Part shown: piece after piece, positions 1 through 7,812 of the stretch | How the letters are laid out: the number at the start of each line of letters is the position of its first letter | Position numbering within the stretch: position 1 is the stretch's first letter | Assembly (NCBI RefSeq): GCF_026339935.1 | Contig: NZ_JAPEPX010000001.1 | Span: 2,757,001-2,821,000 of the forward strand | Direction: 5' to 3' | Source of the DNA: Streptomyces sp. NBC_01551 | Lineage (GTDB): Bacteria; Actinomycetota; Actinomycetes; Streptomycetales; Streptomycetaceae | Length of the DNA stretch: 64,000 bases | Position numbers and translations under genes: made by a program | Notes under the pieces: model-generated | Seen by the model: only the letters and a program-made list of their open reading frames with translations | What the model was told of the DNA's origin: nothing | The model's database searches: none

Positions 1-1
1 C

Positions 2-88
2 CGCAGGCTCGGCGTCCGGGCCGCGGCCCGGCGTTCGGCCGAGCTCCTGCCGGACACCGGCCTGCGCCCGGTGGACCCCCCGGCCTGA
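2..88 (+). CDS. C-terminal end of an unidentified protein (truncated by window edge)
   Basis: An open frame runs in from the window edge and stops with TGA at 86-88. The readable tail is rich in Arg, Ala and Leu and ends in DPPA. Such an Arg/Leu-rich end could be a regulator's last helix, but 28 residues are too few to name a family. What follows is non-coding, which fits this being a true gene end. Confidence 0.4.
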   Translation, partial: RRLGVRAAARRSAELLPDTGLRPVDPPA

Positions 89-352
89 CCCCGCGCCCCC
101 ACCCCGGCTCCGGCTCCGACGCCGACGCCGACGGCGACGGCGACGGCGACGGCCGCCGTGACCGCGTGGGCCCGGCCGGGGAACAGCCGGCCGCTCAAAC
201 GCCGGACGCCGGACCCCGCGGCGAACTGCGGCGCGAGACCGGGCCGTCCACGCGGAGCGCGATTCGGAACGCCCGCACGACGCGAACGCGCCACGGCGCG
301 GCGGGATCACGGGTACGGTGGCCGCTCCCTCGGCCGCCGCCATCGCCGCGAC

Positions 353-422
353 CGGACGGACGAGCCGACCCGGCCCGGACGGACGAGCCGCCCCCGGCCC
401 GGACGGACGATCCGACCCCGCC
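353..422. repeat. Degenerate 23-24 bp tandem repeat, three copies
   Basis: The unit CGGACGGACGAGCCG plus a C/G-rich tail starts at 353, 376 and 400. It is non-coding and has no visible role; slippage in GC-rich intergenic DNA is the simplest explanation. Confidence 0.6.
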
Positions 423-564
423 CCGACGGCGACCCCGGCCAACGCAGCGGACGCGCCAGACCGGCGCCCCCGCAGAGCGGCCGAATCGGCCCTGGACCCC
501 CTCCCGGGGGATCTGCGACCGTTCCACACATCACCTCCACCAGCTTTCCCGCGCAGGCCTGTTC

Positions 565-579
565 CTGACGGCGCGTCAG
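565..579. promoter_or_regulatory. Operator-like inverted repeat CTGACGGCGCGTCAG
   Basis: Perfect 6-3-6 inverted repeat (CTGACG / CGTCAG), 68 bp before the start of the NDP-forming acyl-CoA synthetase. The same half-sites recur upstream of other catabolic genes at 589, 5985, 9972, 16181 and 16259. The size and symmetry fit a TetR-family operator; the regulator is not identified in this window. Confidence 0.6.
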
Positions 580-588
580 TTCAGTAAT

Positions 589-603
589 CTGACTACGCGT
601 CAG
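589..603. promoter_or_regulatory. Second operator-like inverted repeat CTGACTACGCGTCAG
   Basis: Lies exactly 24 bp after the repeat at 565 and keeps the CTGAC / GTCAG ends with one arm mismatch. Two sites about two helical turns apart would allow cooperative repressor binding over the promoter or leader of the gene at 648. Confidence 0.55.
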
Positions 604-647
604 TTAAGGAGTTCACGGAGATCTTCGAGCAGGGAGCGGGCGGAACG

Positions 648-2882
648 ATGCTTGGATCTACTCACGGCACCCTCACCACCGACTTCCGCGCACGCGTCGA
701 CGCCTGCGGGGAAACCCCCAGGACGGCGGTCCACTCCACCGCGGCACCGTCCGCCGAGGACACCGCCGCGCTCGACGTCAGCGGACGGCCCCTGCGCTCC
801 GAGGTGCCCGACCTGGACCGGTTCTTCCGGCCCGAGTCCGTCGCCGTCATCGGCGCCTCCGACACCGAGGGCAGGCCGAACACCGGGATCACCCGGCAGC
901 TCATCGCCTGGGCGCAGCGCGTCGGCGCCCGGGTCCACCCCGTGCACCCCACCCGTACCAGCGTCTTCGGGCTGCCGTGCCGCGCCTCCGTGGCCGAGCT
1001 GCCCGAGCAGGTGGACCTCGCGGTGCTGCTCGTCGCCGACCCGCTGCCCGTCATCGAGGAGCTGGCCGAGGCCAAGGTGAAGTTCGCCGTCGCCTTCGCC
1101 TCCGGCTTCGCCGAGACCGGCGACGCGGGCGCCGCCGCGCAGGCCCGGCTCGCCGCCGCCGTCCGGCGCTCCGGGCTGCGGCTGCTCGGCCCCAACACCA
1201 ACCTCAACGCCTTCGAGCGCTTCCGCGACGACCTCGACGGCCCGGCCATCGCGCTGATCACCCAGTCCGGCCACCAGGGCCGCCCCGTCTACACCCTCCA
1301 GGAGCTGGGCATCCGGCTCTCCCACTGGGCGCCCACGGGCAACGAGGCCGACCTGGAGACCTCCGACTTCATCTCCTACTTCGCCGAGCGGCCCGAGGTC
1401 GGGGCCATCGCCTGCTACGTCGAGGGCCTCAAGGACGGCCGCCAGTTCCTCCTCGCCGCCGACCGGGCCGCGCGCAACGGGGTCCCCGTCGTCGCCGTCA
1501 AGGTCGGCCGTACCGAGACCGGCGCCCGGATGGCCGCCTCCCACACCGGGAAGCTGACCGGCGCGGACACCGTCGTGGACGCCGCCATGCGGCAGTTCGG
1601 GGTGATCCGGGTCGACGGGCTGGACGAACTCCAGGACACCGCGGCGCTGCTGGCCCGGGCCCGCAAGCCGCTGGCCGACGGGGTCGTCGTGTACTCCATA
1701 TCCGGCGGCACCGGCGCGCACTTCTCGGACCTGGCGACCGAGGCGGGGCTGAGCCTCCCCACCCTCCCGCAGGCCAAGCAGGACGAGCTGCACCAGTGGA
1801 TCCCGCAGTACCTGAACGTCGCCAACCCCGTCGACAACGGCGGCCACCCGGTGGGCGACTGGCGCGGCCGCAAGATCATCGACGCGATCCTGGCCGACCC
1901 GTCCGTCGGCGTGCTGATCTGTCCGATCACCGGGCCGTTCCCGCCGATGAGCGACCGGCTCGCGCAGGACCTGGTGGACGCGGCCGAGGCCTCGGACAAG
2001 CTCGTCTGCGTCATCTGGGGCTCGCCGGTGGGCACCGAGGAGGCCTACCGCACCACCTTGCTCGGCTCCTCCCGCGTAGCCACCTTCCGTACGTTCGGCA
2101 ACTGCATCACCGCCGTGCGGGCCTACCTCGGCCACCACCGGTTCACGGCCGGCTACCGCTCCCCCTTCGAGGACGCGCCGCGCACGCCCTCGCCCTCGTA
2201 CCGCAAGGCGCAGGCGCTGATGCGGCCGGGCCAGCAGCTCAGCGAGCACGCGGCGAAGCAGCTGCTGCGGGCGTACGGGATCCGGGTGCCGCGCGAGCAG
2301 CTGGTGACCAGCGCGGCGGCGGCGGTGCGGGCGGCGGGGCTGGTCGGCTACCCGGTGGTGATGAAGGCGTCGGGCCCGCAGCTCGCGCACAAGACGGAGC
2401 TCGGGCTGGTGAAGATCGGCCTGACCTCGGCGAGCCAGATCCGGGACGCGTACCGGGAGCTGACCGACATCGCGCGCTACGAGAACGTGCCGCTGGACGG
2501 GATCCTGGTCTGCCAGATGGTGGAGCGGGGCGTCGAGATGGTCGTCGGCGTCACCCAGGACGACCTGTTCGGCCCGACGGTGACGGTGGGGCTGGGCGGG
2601 GTCCTGGTGGAGGTCCTGCACGACGCGGCGGTACGGGTGCCGCCGTTCGGCGAGGACCAGGCGCGGGCGATGCTGACGGAGCTGCGCGGGCACGCGCTGC
2701 TGGAGGGCGTACGGGGGGCTCCGCCGGCGGACGTCGACGCGCTGGTGGAGGTCGTCCTACGGGTCCAGCGGATGGCCCTGGAACTGGGCGACGAGCTCTC
2801 CGAGCTGGACATCAACCCGCTGATGGTCCTCCCGCGCGGCCAGGGGGCGGTCGCCCTGGACGCCTTGGCCATCTGCCGCTGA
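648..2882 (+). CDS. NDP-forming acyl-CoA synthetase (acetate--CoA ligase family, fused alpha-beta)
   Basis: Predicted to make an acyl-CoA from a carboxylic acid, CoA and a nucleoside triphosphate (or the reverse). The 744-residue protein has a CoA-binding Rossmann domain near residues 58-150 (VAVIGASDTEG), succinyl-CoA-ligase-like flavodoxin domains in the middle with the conserved SHTGKLTGAD segment near 297-307 whose His is the usual phospho-acceptor, and an ATP-grasp domain from about 525 (VVMKASGPQLAHKTELG) ending with ELDINPL. This is the full fused architecture; no GNAT acetyltransferase domain is attached. ATG 648 follows GGGAG at 632-636. Two operator-like repeats lie upstream, and the PaaG-like gene 191 bp downstream is probably in the same regulon. 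The acyl substrate cannot be read from sequence. Confidence 0.9.
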   Translation: MLGSTHGTLTTDFRARVDACGETPRTAVHSTAAPSAEDTAALDVSGRPLRSEVPDLDRFFRPESVAVIGASDTEGRPNTGITRQLIAWAQRVGARVHPVHPTRTSVFGLPCRASVAELPEQVDLAVLLVADPLPVIEELAEAKVKFAVAFASGFAETGDAGAAAQARLAAAVRRSGLRLLGPNTNLNAFERFRDDLDGPAIALITQSGHQGRPVYTLQELGIRLSHWAPTGNEADLETSDFISYFAERPEVGAIACYVEGLKDGRQFLLAADRAARNGVPVVAVKVGRTETGARMAASHTGKLTGADTVVDAAMRQFGVIRVDGLDELQDTAALLARARKPLADGVVVYSISGGTGAHFSDLATEAGLSLPTLPQAKQDELHQWIPQYLNVANPVDNGGHPVGDWRGRKIIDAILADPSVGVLICPITGPFPPMSDRLAQDLVDAAEASDKLVCVIWGSPVGTEEAYRTTLLGSSRVATFRTFGNCITAVRAYLGHHRFTAGYRSPFEDAPRTPSPSYRKAQALMRPGQQLSEHAAKQLLRAYGIRVPREQLVTSAAAAVRAAGLVGYPVVMKASGPQLAHKTELGLVKIGLTSASQIRDAYRELTDIARYENVPLDGILVCQMVERGVEMVVGVTQDDLFGPTVTVGLGGVLVEVLHDAAVRVPPFGEDQARAMLTELRGHALLEGVRGAPPADVDALVEVVLRVQRMALELGDELSELDINPLMVLPRGQGAVALDALAICR

Positions 2883-3073
2883 CACCCGCACGCCGATGCC
2901 CCTGCCACCGAGCCCCGCAACACACCCGGCCCCCGTCCCCGGCCCTGCCTGCGCCGGTGGGCCGGGCGGCCGGCCCGTGTCGCGCGTGCCTGTGGCGGAC
3001 CCCAGGTCGTTGAGCGGCACCCGCCCCGCAGCACCGGCGTACCACCCAACCACCCCGGAACGGGAGTTCACGT

Positions 3074-3874
3074 ATGACCGGCACCTCCGAGGACGAAGTA
3101 CTGCACCGCGTCGAGAGCGGCGTCTCGTGGATCACCCTCAACCGGCCCGAGGCCATGAACGCCGTCACCTGGGAGCAGCGTGAGCGCGTCATCGCGCTGC
3201 TCGGGGCCGCGTCGGCCGATCCGCAGGTGCGGGCCGTGGTCGTCACCGCGACCGGGAAGGGGTTCTGCGCGGGCGCCGACCTGCGCGCAGGGGCCGCGGG
3301 CGGCGAGCGGGTCGCCGGGGACGTCGCGCGGATGATCCGGCTCGGCGCGCAGCGCCTGATCACGGCGGTGCTGGACTGCGAGAAGCCCGTCATCGCCGCC
3401 GTCAACGGCACCGCCGCCGGCATCGGCGCCCACCTCGCGCTCGCCTGCGACCTCGTCATCGCCGCCGAACCGGCGCGCTTCATCGAGGTGTTCGTCCGCC
3501 GCGGCCTCGTCCCGGACGGCGGCGGCGCGTACCTGCTCCCCCGCCTCGTCGGGCCGCAGAAGGCCAAGGAGCTGATGTTCTTCGGCGACGCCGTCCCGGC
3601 GGCGGAGGCCGAGCGGCTCGGGCTCGTCAACCGGGTGGTCCCGGCCGAGGCCCTGGAAGAGACCGCCCGCGCGTGGGCCGAGCGCCTCGCGCAGGGCCCG
3701 ACCCGCGCGCTGGCGATGACGAAGCGGCTGGTCAACGACTCCCTGGACGGCGGCCGGGCGGCCGCGCTGGCCGCCGAGGCCACCGCTCAGGAGATCAACA
3801 TGACCACCGCCGACGCCAACGAGGGCGTGGCGAGCTTCGTGGAGCGGCGTACGCCCAAGTACCTCGGCCGGTAG
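3074..3874 (+). CDS. Enoyl-CoA hydratase/isomerase family protein, PaaG-like
   Basis: Crotonase-fold protein of 266 residues. The oxyanion-hole segment is GKGFCAGADL (near 59-68) and the second is AAVNGTAAGIGAHLALACDL. The active-site region reads FIEVFVRRGLVPDGGG followed by LLPRLVG, the pattern of PaaG-type ring 1,2-epoxide or delta-isomerases, where the Asp of the PDxGG motif is catalytic and the first hydratase glutamate is absent. An isomerase role on a cyclic or unsaturated acyl-CoA is therefore likelier than simple hydration. ATG 3074 follows GGGAG with 7-bp spacing. It lies downstream of the acyl-CoA synthetase on the same strand and probably acts in the same catabolic route. Confidence 0.85.
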   Translation: MTGTSEDEVLHRVESGVSWITLNRPEAMNAVTWEQRERVIALLGAASADPQVRAVVVTATGKGFCAGADLRAGAAGGERVAGDVARMIRLGAQRLITAVLDCEKPVIAAVNGTAAGIGAHLALACDLVIAAEPARFIEVFVRRGLVPDGGGAYLLPRLVGPQKAKELMFFGDAVPAAEAERLGLVNRVVPAEALEETARAWAERLAQGPTRALAMTKRLVNDSLDGGRAAALAAEATAQEINMTTADANEGVASFVERRTPKYLGR

Positions 3875-3892
3875 CCGCCGCACCCGCCGCCC

Positions 3893-4684
3893 CTACATCC
3901 GCGGGTCGGGCTTCAGCAGCGCGAACACCGCCCCGAACGGGTCCGCGAGCCAGGAGATCCGGCCGACGTCCGGCACGTCCGCCGCCGGCATCAGCACGGA
4001 CCCGCCGTTCGCCGTGGCCGCCGCGACCGTGGCGTCGACGTCCGCCGAGTGGAAGTACGGCACCCAGCGCGGCTGCTCGACGCCGCCGCCCGCGCCGTCG
4101 CCCATCGGCGCGACCCCGCCGAAGGAGGCCTGCTGCTGGTCGCCGTCCTTGACGCTGAGCACCCGGTACATCATTCCGGGTGCCTGCATGTCCTGGCTGC
4201 GCCAGCCGAAGAGGCCCTGGTAGAAGGTGATGGCCGCGAGGGGGTCGGGGACGTGCAGCTCGGCCCAGATCAGCGAGTTCGGGGCGGAGGCGATCCCCAG
4301 CCCGGAGGTCTTGCCGGGCTGCCACAGCGCGAACTCGGCGCCCTGCGGGTCGGTGGCCTGCGCCAGCCAGCCCTCGCCCATGACGTCCATGGGCTCCATC
4401 CGAACGGTTCCGCCGCCGGTCGTGACGGCCGAGACGGTGGCCTGGATGTCGTCGGCCTTGAAGTGGATCATCCAGGCGGAGGTGGCCCCTTCCTCCGTGA
4501 GCGGCCCGAGCGCGGCGACCGTCTTCCCGTCGACCTGGAAGAACCCGTATCCGCCCGCCTCGGGCCCGGCGGAGGTGAACTGCCAGCCGAAGACGGCGCC
4601 GTAGAAGGCGGCGGCCGCGTCGGTGTCGGGGCTCCCGAGGTCGAGCCAGTTGGGCGATCCGGTACTGAAGTCGGTTCCGAGCAT
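3893..4684 (-). CDS. VOC family protein with two glyoxalase-like domains
   Basis: A 263-residue cytosolic protein with two vicinal-oxygen-chelate repeats, roughly 8-125 and 138-260. Each starts with a W-x-DLGSPDTDAAAAFYGAVFGW-like or WAELHVPDPLAAITFYQGLFGW-like strand-helix. It resembles the Mycobacterium CFP30B / Streptomyces hydroxylase-like VOC proteins, whose reaction is generally unknown. The second repeat has an M/Q/G-rich insert near its middle. It is convergent with the PaaG-like gene (18 bp apart) and has AGGAGG-like bases (CAGGAGGACCTC) ahead of ATG 4684. It is probably not part of the catabolic regulon because it has no operator-like repeat. Confidence 0.85.
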   Translation of the reverse strand: MLGTDFSTGSPNWLDLGSPDTDAAAAFYGAVFGWQFTSAGPEAGGYGFFQVDGKTVAALGPLTEEGATSAWMIHFKADDIQATVSAVTTGGGTVRMEPMDVMGEGWLAQATDPQGAEFALWQPGKTSGLGIASAPNSLIWAELHVPDPLAAITFYQGLFGWRSQDMQAPGMMYRVLSVKDGDQQQASFGGVAPMGDGAGGGVEQPRWVPYFHSADVDATVAAATANGGSVLMPAADVPDVGRISWLADPFGAVFALLKPDPRM

Positions 4685-4811
4685 GAGGTCCTCCTGGAAG
4701 ACGGGTGGATCGGGCCGGGGGCCACGATGCCGACCTCCCGCGGGGCTGCCCGGCGTAAGGCTTCCGGCGGGGCAGCGGTTTCACCCGTACGGGCGAACCC
4801 CGCCGCCCCGC

Positions 4812-4978
4812 CCAGGACCTGTCGTCACAGTGGCGCCGGTCAGGCCCGCGGCGTCCGGCGCCGTGCATCGCAAGGCGGAGGGGCACCCGCGTACTGGACG
4901 TACTCCGGTGCCCCGACAACGCGGCGAGGCGCGGTGCCGGGCGTCGCGGGCCAGGCGCCACTCTGATGACAGGACCTA
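4812..4978. repeat. MITE-like element: 24-bp imperfect terminal inverted repeats with an internal hairpin
   Basis: The ends at 4814-4837 (AGGACCTGTC...GTGGCGCC) and 4954-4977 (GGCGCCAC...GACAGGACCT) are inverted copies matching at 21 of 24 positions. A nested inverted repeat GGGGCACC (4880-4887) / GGTGCCCC (4907-4914) flanks GTAC-containing palindromic DNA. There is no coding frame of note. The right end touches the neighbouring gene: its TAG stop (4976-4978) is formed by the CCTAGG at the element boundary. The structure fits a small non-autonomous mobile element or a conserved structured intergenic repeat. No clear target duplication is visible. Confidence 0.6.
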
Positions 4979-5902
4979 GGGGCGGTGCAGCGTGATGACC
5001 CGGCGGGCGTCCGAGTCGTCGAGGACGGTGAACAGCTCGGGCCGGTCGGCCGTGCCGCCGATCCGCCAGTCCACCATGCGGCCGCAGCTCTCGATCGTGA
5101 GCGTGACGCGGTCCCGCGCCCCGCCGGAGGTGCCCAGGCCGCCGGCCGCGCCCTTCGGCTCGAACGCCCATGTCCCGGTCCCCGAGCACGCGTCCCACAG
5201 CGCGGTGTTGCGGTTCTCCAGCGGCAGGTTGCCGGCCTCCGCCTCGCCGTTCCCGCCCAGCCGCAGCCGGTGGGCGCCACCGCCCCCGATCCAGCTCCCG
5301 ACGTACTGGTCCCGCTCCATCCGCGGCGGTTCGTACCCGAGCCAGCCCGTCCGGGCCTGGACGAACGCGCCGACGAGGGCGACGAGCAGGGCGATCCCGG
5401 TGAGGGCTCCGACCCGGGCCAGCATCCCGCCCCACCACAGGGACCGGCGACGCGCGTGCCAGGCGGCCACGAGCGGGAGCACCCCGGCCCCCGCGATCCA
5501 GACCGCCGCCCAGCCGAACGGGACGTCCCACAGCGCGGTGGCCCACCACGCGTGGGCCGCGGTGACCGCGGCGGCGCAGACCACCACCCGGCCCGTCTCC
5601 CACCGCCGGCCCCCCGTGAGCCGCGCCAGCGCCGTCACGGGCAGGCTGAACAGCACCCAGTGCAGGCATCCGGCCAGTGCCAGCAAGGGCAGGCCTCCCG
5701 CGAGGACCTCCAGCACGGCCGTCCCGCTCGCGAAGCCGGTCCCGTGGTCGTCGCGCATGCCGGAGGTGGCGAGGAACACCGCCCCCGCCACGATGACCTG
5801 CGCCACGAAGGCCAGCTCCGCACCGGTCGCCAGCCGCGACCATCTCCCGCCCCGCGCGGCCGGTTCCGGCGCGGTTTCCCCGTACAGCTCTGGTGTCACC
5901 AT
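4976..5902 (-). CDS. Hypothetical membrane protein with a C-terminal exported beta-rich domain
   Basis: No family recognised. From ATG 5902 the protein (about 308 residues) has four to five hydrophobic segments in its first two thirds, among them an ELAFVAQVIVAGAVFLA stretch, LEVLAGGLPLLALAGCLHWVLF, a Trp/Ala-rich pair and GIALLVALVGAFV. A soluble C-terminal domain of about 110 residues begins YVGSWIGGGGAHRLRLGGNG and ends in a DDSDARRVITL-type strand, with two Cys that could pair. A GTG at 5911 in the same frame is an alternative start. ATG is preferred because the GTG lies inside a 32-bp palindrome. The stop codon coincides with the edge of the inverted-repeat element at 4812-4978. Confidence 0.75.
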   Translation of the reverse strand: MVTPELYGETAPEPAARGGRWSRLATGAELAFVAQVIVAGAVFLATSGMRDDHGTGFASGTAVLEVLAGGLPLLALAGCLHWVLFSLPVTALARLTGGRRWETGRVVVCAAAVTAAHAWWATALWDVPFGWAAVWIAGAGVLPLVAAWHARRRSLWWGGMLARVGALTGIALLVALVGAFVQARTGWLGYEPPRMERDQYVGSWIGGGGAHRLRLGGNGEAEAGNLPLENRNTALWDACSGTGTWAFEPKGAAGGLGTSGGARDRVTLTIESCGRMVDWRIGGTADRPELFTVLDDSDARRVITLHRP

Positions 5903-5910
5903 GGCCCCCA

Positions 5911-5942
5911 CCCCACCAATTGAACACGTTCAATTGGTGGGG
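5911..5942. promoter_or_regulatory. Palindromic operator with perfect 15-bp arms at the membrane-protein start
   Basis: CCCCACCAATTGAAC and its exact inverse flank a 2-bp spacer (AC). The core TTGAAC..GTTCAA is the style of TetR-family operators in actinomycetes. It sits 8 bp before ATG 5902 of the membrane-protein gene, so a bound protein would cover its promoter or ribosome site. It also lies 43 bp from the different operator type at 5985. Confidence 0.6.
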
Positions 5943-5984
5943 ACCATACACCTTTTCGGGCCACCCGTCCGCACCCCTTCCCAT

Positions 5985-5999
5985 CTGACGGACCGTCAG
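5985..5999. promoter_or_regulatory. Operator-like inverted repeat CTGACGGACCGTCAG
   Basis: Perfect 6-3-6 inverted repeat ending 14 bp before the GTG start of the flavin reductase gene. It is the cleanest copy of the motif found also at 565, 589, 9972, 16181 and 16259. Confidence 0.65.
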
Positions 6000-6013
6000 C
6001 TTCAATCGGCGGT

Positions 6014-6649
6014 GTGATGGGACACGCAGGGATGGCGGCCACCGTCGTCCGATACCTCAGGTCAGTCGGCTCCCCCACCTCCGCCCTCGCGGAGCAGGAA
6101 CCCAGCCGAATCGACGCACTGCCGCGGCCCGACCTGCGGGCCGTCGGGGAGGACGAGCGCGCGCCCGTCAGTCCCGCCGAATTCCGGGCCGTGCTCGGGA
6201 ACTTCGCCAGCGGGGTCACGGTCATCACCGCCCCGGCCGGGGAGGGCGAGGACGGCCCGGCCGGATTCGCCTGCCAGTCCTTCGCCTCGCTGTCCCTGGA
6301 CCCGCCCCTGGTCACGTTCATGGTGGCCCGTACGTCGACCACCTGGCCCCGGATCGCCCGCGCCGGGGTGTTCTGCGTGAACATCCTGGGCGCCGAACAG
6401 GGCGAGCTGTGCCGGTCGTTCGCCGTCAGCGGGGCCGACAAGTTCGCCGGGGTGACCCACGCGCCCGCCCCCGCGACCGGATCGCCGCAGCTGGACGCGG
6501 TGCCCGCCTGGATCGACTGCCGCATCCACGCCGTGCACACGGGCGGGGACCACCTGATCGTCGTGGGCCGGGTCGAGGCGATGGGCGCAGCGGGCGAGGG
6601 CGCCCCGCTCCTCTTCCACAAGGGCCGCTTCGGCCGCCTCGCGGACTGA
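6014..6649 (+). CDS. Flavin reductase family protein (reductase component of a two-component monooxygenase)
   Basis: Predicted to reduce FMN or FAD with NAD(P)H and hand the reduced flavin to a partner oxygenase. The split-barrel flavin reductase domain covers about 55-205: FRAVLGNFASGVTVIT, CQSFASLSLDPPLVTFMV, then FCVNILG and DHLIVVGRVE, with the terminal FHKGRFGRL typical of the family. The N-terminal extension of about 50 residues has no clear feature, so the start may be internal (GTG 6014 and ATG 6017 are adjacent). No oxygenase gene is present next to it, which leaves its partner unknown. An operator-like repeat sits directly upstream, linking it to the catabolic regulon. Confidence 0.85.
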   Translation: MMGHAGMAATVVRYLRSVGSPTSALAEQEPSRIDALPRPDLRAVGEDERAPVSPAEFRAVLGNFASGVTVITAPAGEGEDGPAGFACQSFASLSLDPPLVTFMVARTSTTWPRIARAGVFCVNILGAEQGELCRSFAVSGADKFAGVTHAPAPATGSPQLDAVPAWIDCRIHAVHTGGDHLIVVGRVEAMGAAGEGAPLLFHKGRFGRLAD

Positions 6650-6670
6650 CCGGAGCGCACCGTCGAACCG

Positions 6671-6703
6671 GCCGAGGCCCCGCCGGGGGGCGGGGGCCTC
6701 GGC
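6671..6703. terminator. Bidirectional terminator-like hairpin between convergent genes
   Basis: GCCGAGGCCCC (6671-6681) pairs with GGGGCCTCGGC (6693-6703) across an 11-bp loop, just after the flavin reductase stop. An 8-bp CCGTCGGG tandem run follows (about 6717-6745) and ends at the stop of the convergent alcohol dehydrogenase. Confidence 0.6.
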
Positions 6704-6744
6704 CCGGGATCGTGCGGCCGTCGGGCCGTCGGGCCGTCGGGCCG

Positions 6745-7812
6745 TCAGAAGGTGAGGACCCCGCGGGCCACCCGGCCGTGCGCCGCGTCGTCGGCCGCCT
6801 TCGCGAAGTCCTCGACCGGGTAGACCTCCGTCACCAGCTCGTCCAGCAGCAGCCTGCCCTGGCGGTACAGCTCCGCGTACAGCGCGATGTCACGCTGCGG
6901 CCGCGAAGACCCGTACCGGCATCCCATGATCGTCTTGTCCAGGTACATGGACGAGACCAGGAACGACGCCTCCTCCTTGAAGCCGGGCACGCCGAGCAGG
7001 ACCGCCTGCCCGTGCCGGTCCAGCAGGTCGATCGCCTGGCGGATCAGCTTCACGTTGCCCACGCACTCGAAGGCGTGGTCCGCGCCCGTCGGGAGGATCT
7101 CGCGGACCGCCGCCGAGGAGTCGGCGGCCGCCGACGCGTCGATGAAGTGCGTCGCCCCGAACTGCCGGGCCACCGCCTCCTTCGCCGGGTTCGCGTCCAC
7201 CGCCACGATCGTCGTCGCCCCCGCGATCCGGGCGCCCTGGAGCACGTTCAGCCCGATGCCGCCCGTGCCGATCACGACCACCGTGTCCCCGTGGTCGACC
7301 TTCGCCCGGTTCAGCACGGCGCCGACGCCCGTCAGGACCCCGCAGCCGATCAGCGCCGCCGACGTCAGCGGGATGTCCGCCGGGATCTTCACCGCCTGCA
7401 CGGCCCTGACGATCGTCCGCTCCGCGAACGCCGAGTTGGACGCGAACTGGAACAGCGGCTTCCCGCCCCGCGAGAACGGCCGGCCCGGCATCCCGATCGC
7501 CTTGCGGCACATCGTCGGCCGGCCCCGGTCGCAGTCCGCGCACGCCCCGCAGTTGGCGAGGGTGGACAGCGACACGTGGTCCCCGGGCGCCACGTGCGTC
7601 ACACCCGACCCGACGGCCTCGACCACCCCCGCGCCCTCGTGCCCCAGCACCACCGGCGGCGGGAACGGAATCGTCCCGTCGATCACCGACAGGTCGCTGT
7701 GGCACAGCCCGGCCGCCGCGATCGCGACGAGCACCTCCCCCGGCCCCGGATCGCGGATCTCCAGATCGTCGACCACCTGGGCCTGCTTGCCGTCGAACAC
7801 GACGCCTCTCAC
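6745..7812 (-). CDS. Zinc-dependent alcohol dehydrogenase (MDR superfamily)
   Basis: A 355-residue medium-chain dehydrogenase predicted to oxidise an alcohol, or a hydroxyacyl intermediate, with NAD. The catalytic-zinc Cys is in GLCHSDLSV (near 37) with the GHEGAG motif near 60. The structural-zinc cysteines are in NCGACADCDRGRPTMC (near 90-105), and the Rossmann glycines are in IGTGGIGLN (near 177). The third catalytic ligand region is GCGVLTGVGAV. Its GTG start overlaps the stop of the upstream acyl-CoA dehydrogenase as GTGA, so the two are translationally coupled. It is the last gene of the SDR / acyl-CoA dehydrogenase / alcohol dehydrogenase operon. Confidence 0.9.
   Translation of the reverse strand: MRGVVFDGKQAQVVDDLEIRDPGPGEVLVAIAAAGLCHSDLSVIDGTIPFPPPVVLGHEGAGVVEAVGSGVTHVAPGDHVSLSTLANCGACADCDRGRPTMCRKAIGMPGRPFSRGGKPLFQFASNSAFAERTIVRAVQAVKIPADIPLTSAALIGCGVLTGVGAVLNRAKVDHGDTVVVIGTGGIGLNVLQGARIAGATTIVAVDANPAKEAVARQFGATHFIDASAAADSSAAVREILPTGADHAFECVGNVKLIRQAIDLLDRHGQAVLLGVPGFKEEASFLVSSMYLDKTIMGCRYGSSRPQRDIALYAELYRQGRLLLDELVTEVYPVEDFAKAADDAAHGRVARGVLTF

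Larger units (their letters stand above)
89..647. other. Non-coding region upstream of the acyl-CoA synthetase gene
   Basis: Several overlapping open frames exist here on both strands, but all are Arg/Pro/Gly-rich, lack a ribosome site and have no recognisable domain, so I treat them as chance frames of GC-rich DNA. The stretch holds a GACGGC microsatellite (about 119-155), a degenerate tandem repeat (about 353-422), and two inverted repeats next to the downstream gene. Confidence 0.55.

Noticed and set aside
600..2693. A 697-codon open frame antisense to the NDP-forming acyl-CoA synthetase
   Set aside because: It is His/Arg/Gly-rich without any domain; it arises because third-position GC bias keeps the opposite frame open. 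Many similar long antisense frames (e.g. around 39,400-43,700 and 53,100-56,400) were dismissed for the same reason.
6014..6649. Start of an HsaA/HsaB-like steroid monooxygenase pair
   Set aside because: Only the reductase component is present. No flavin-dependent oxygenase gene lies nearby, and the other genes do not form a recognised steroid cluster.
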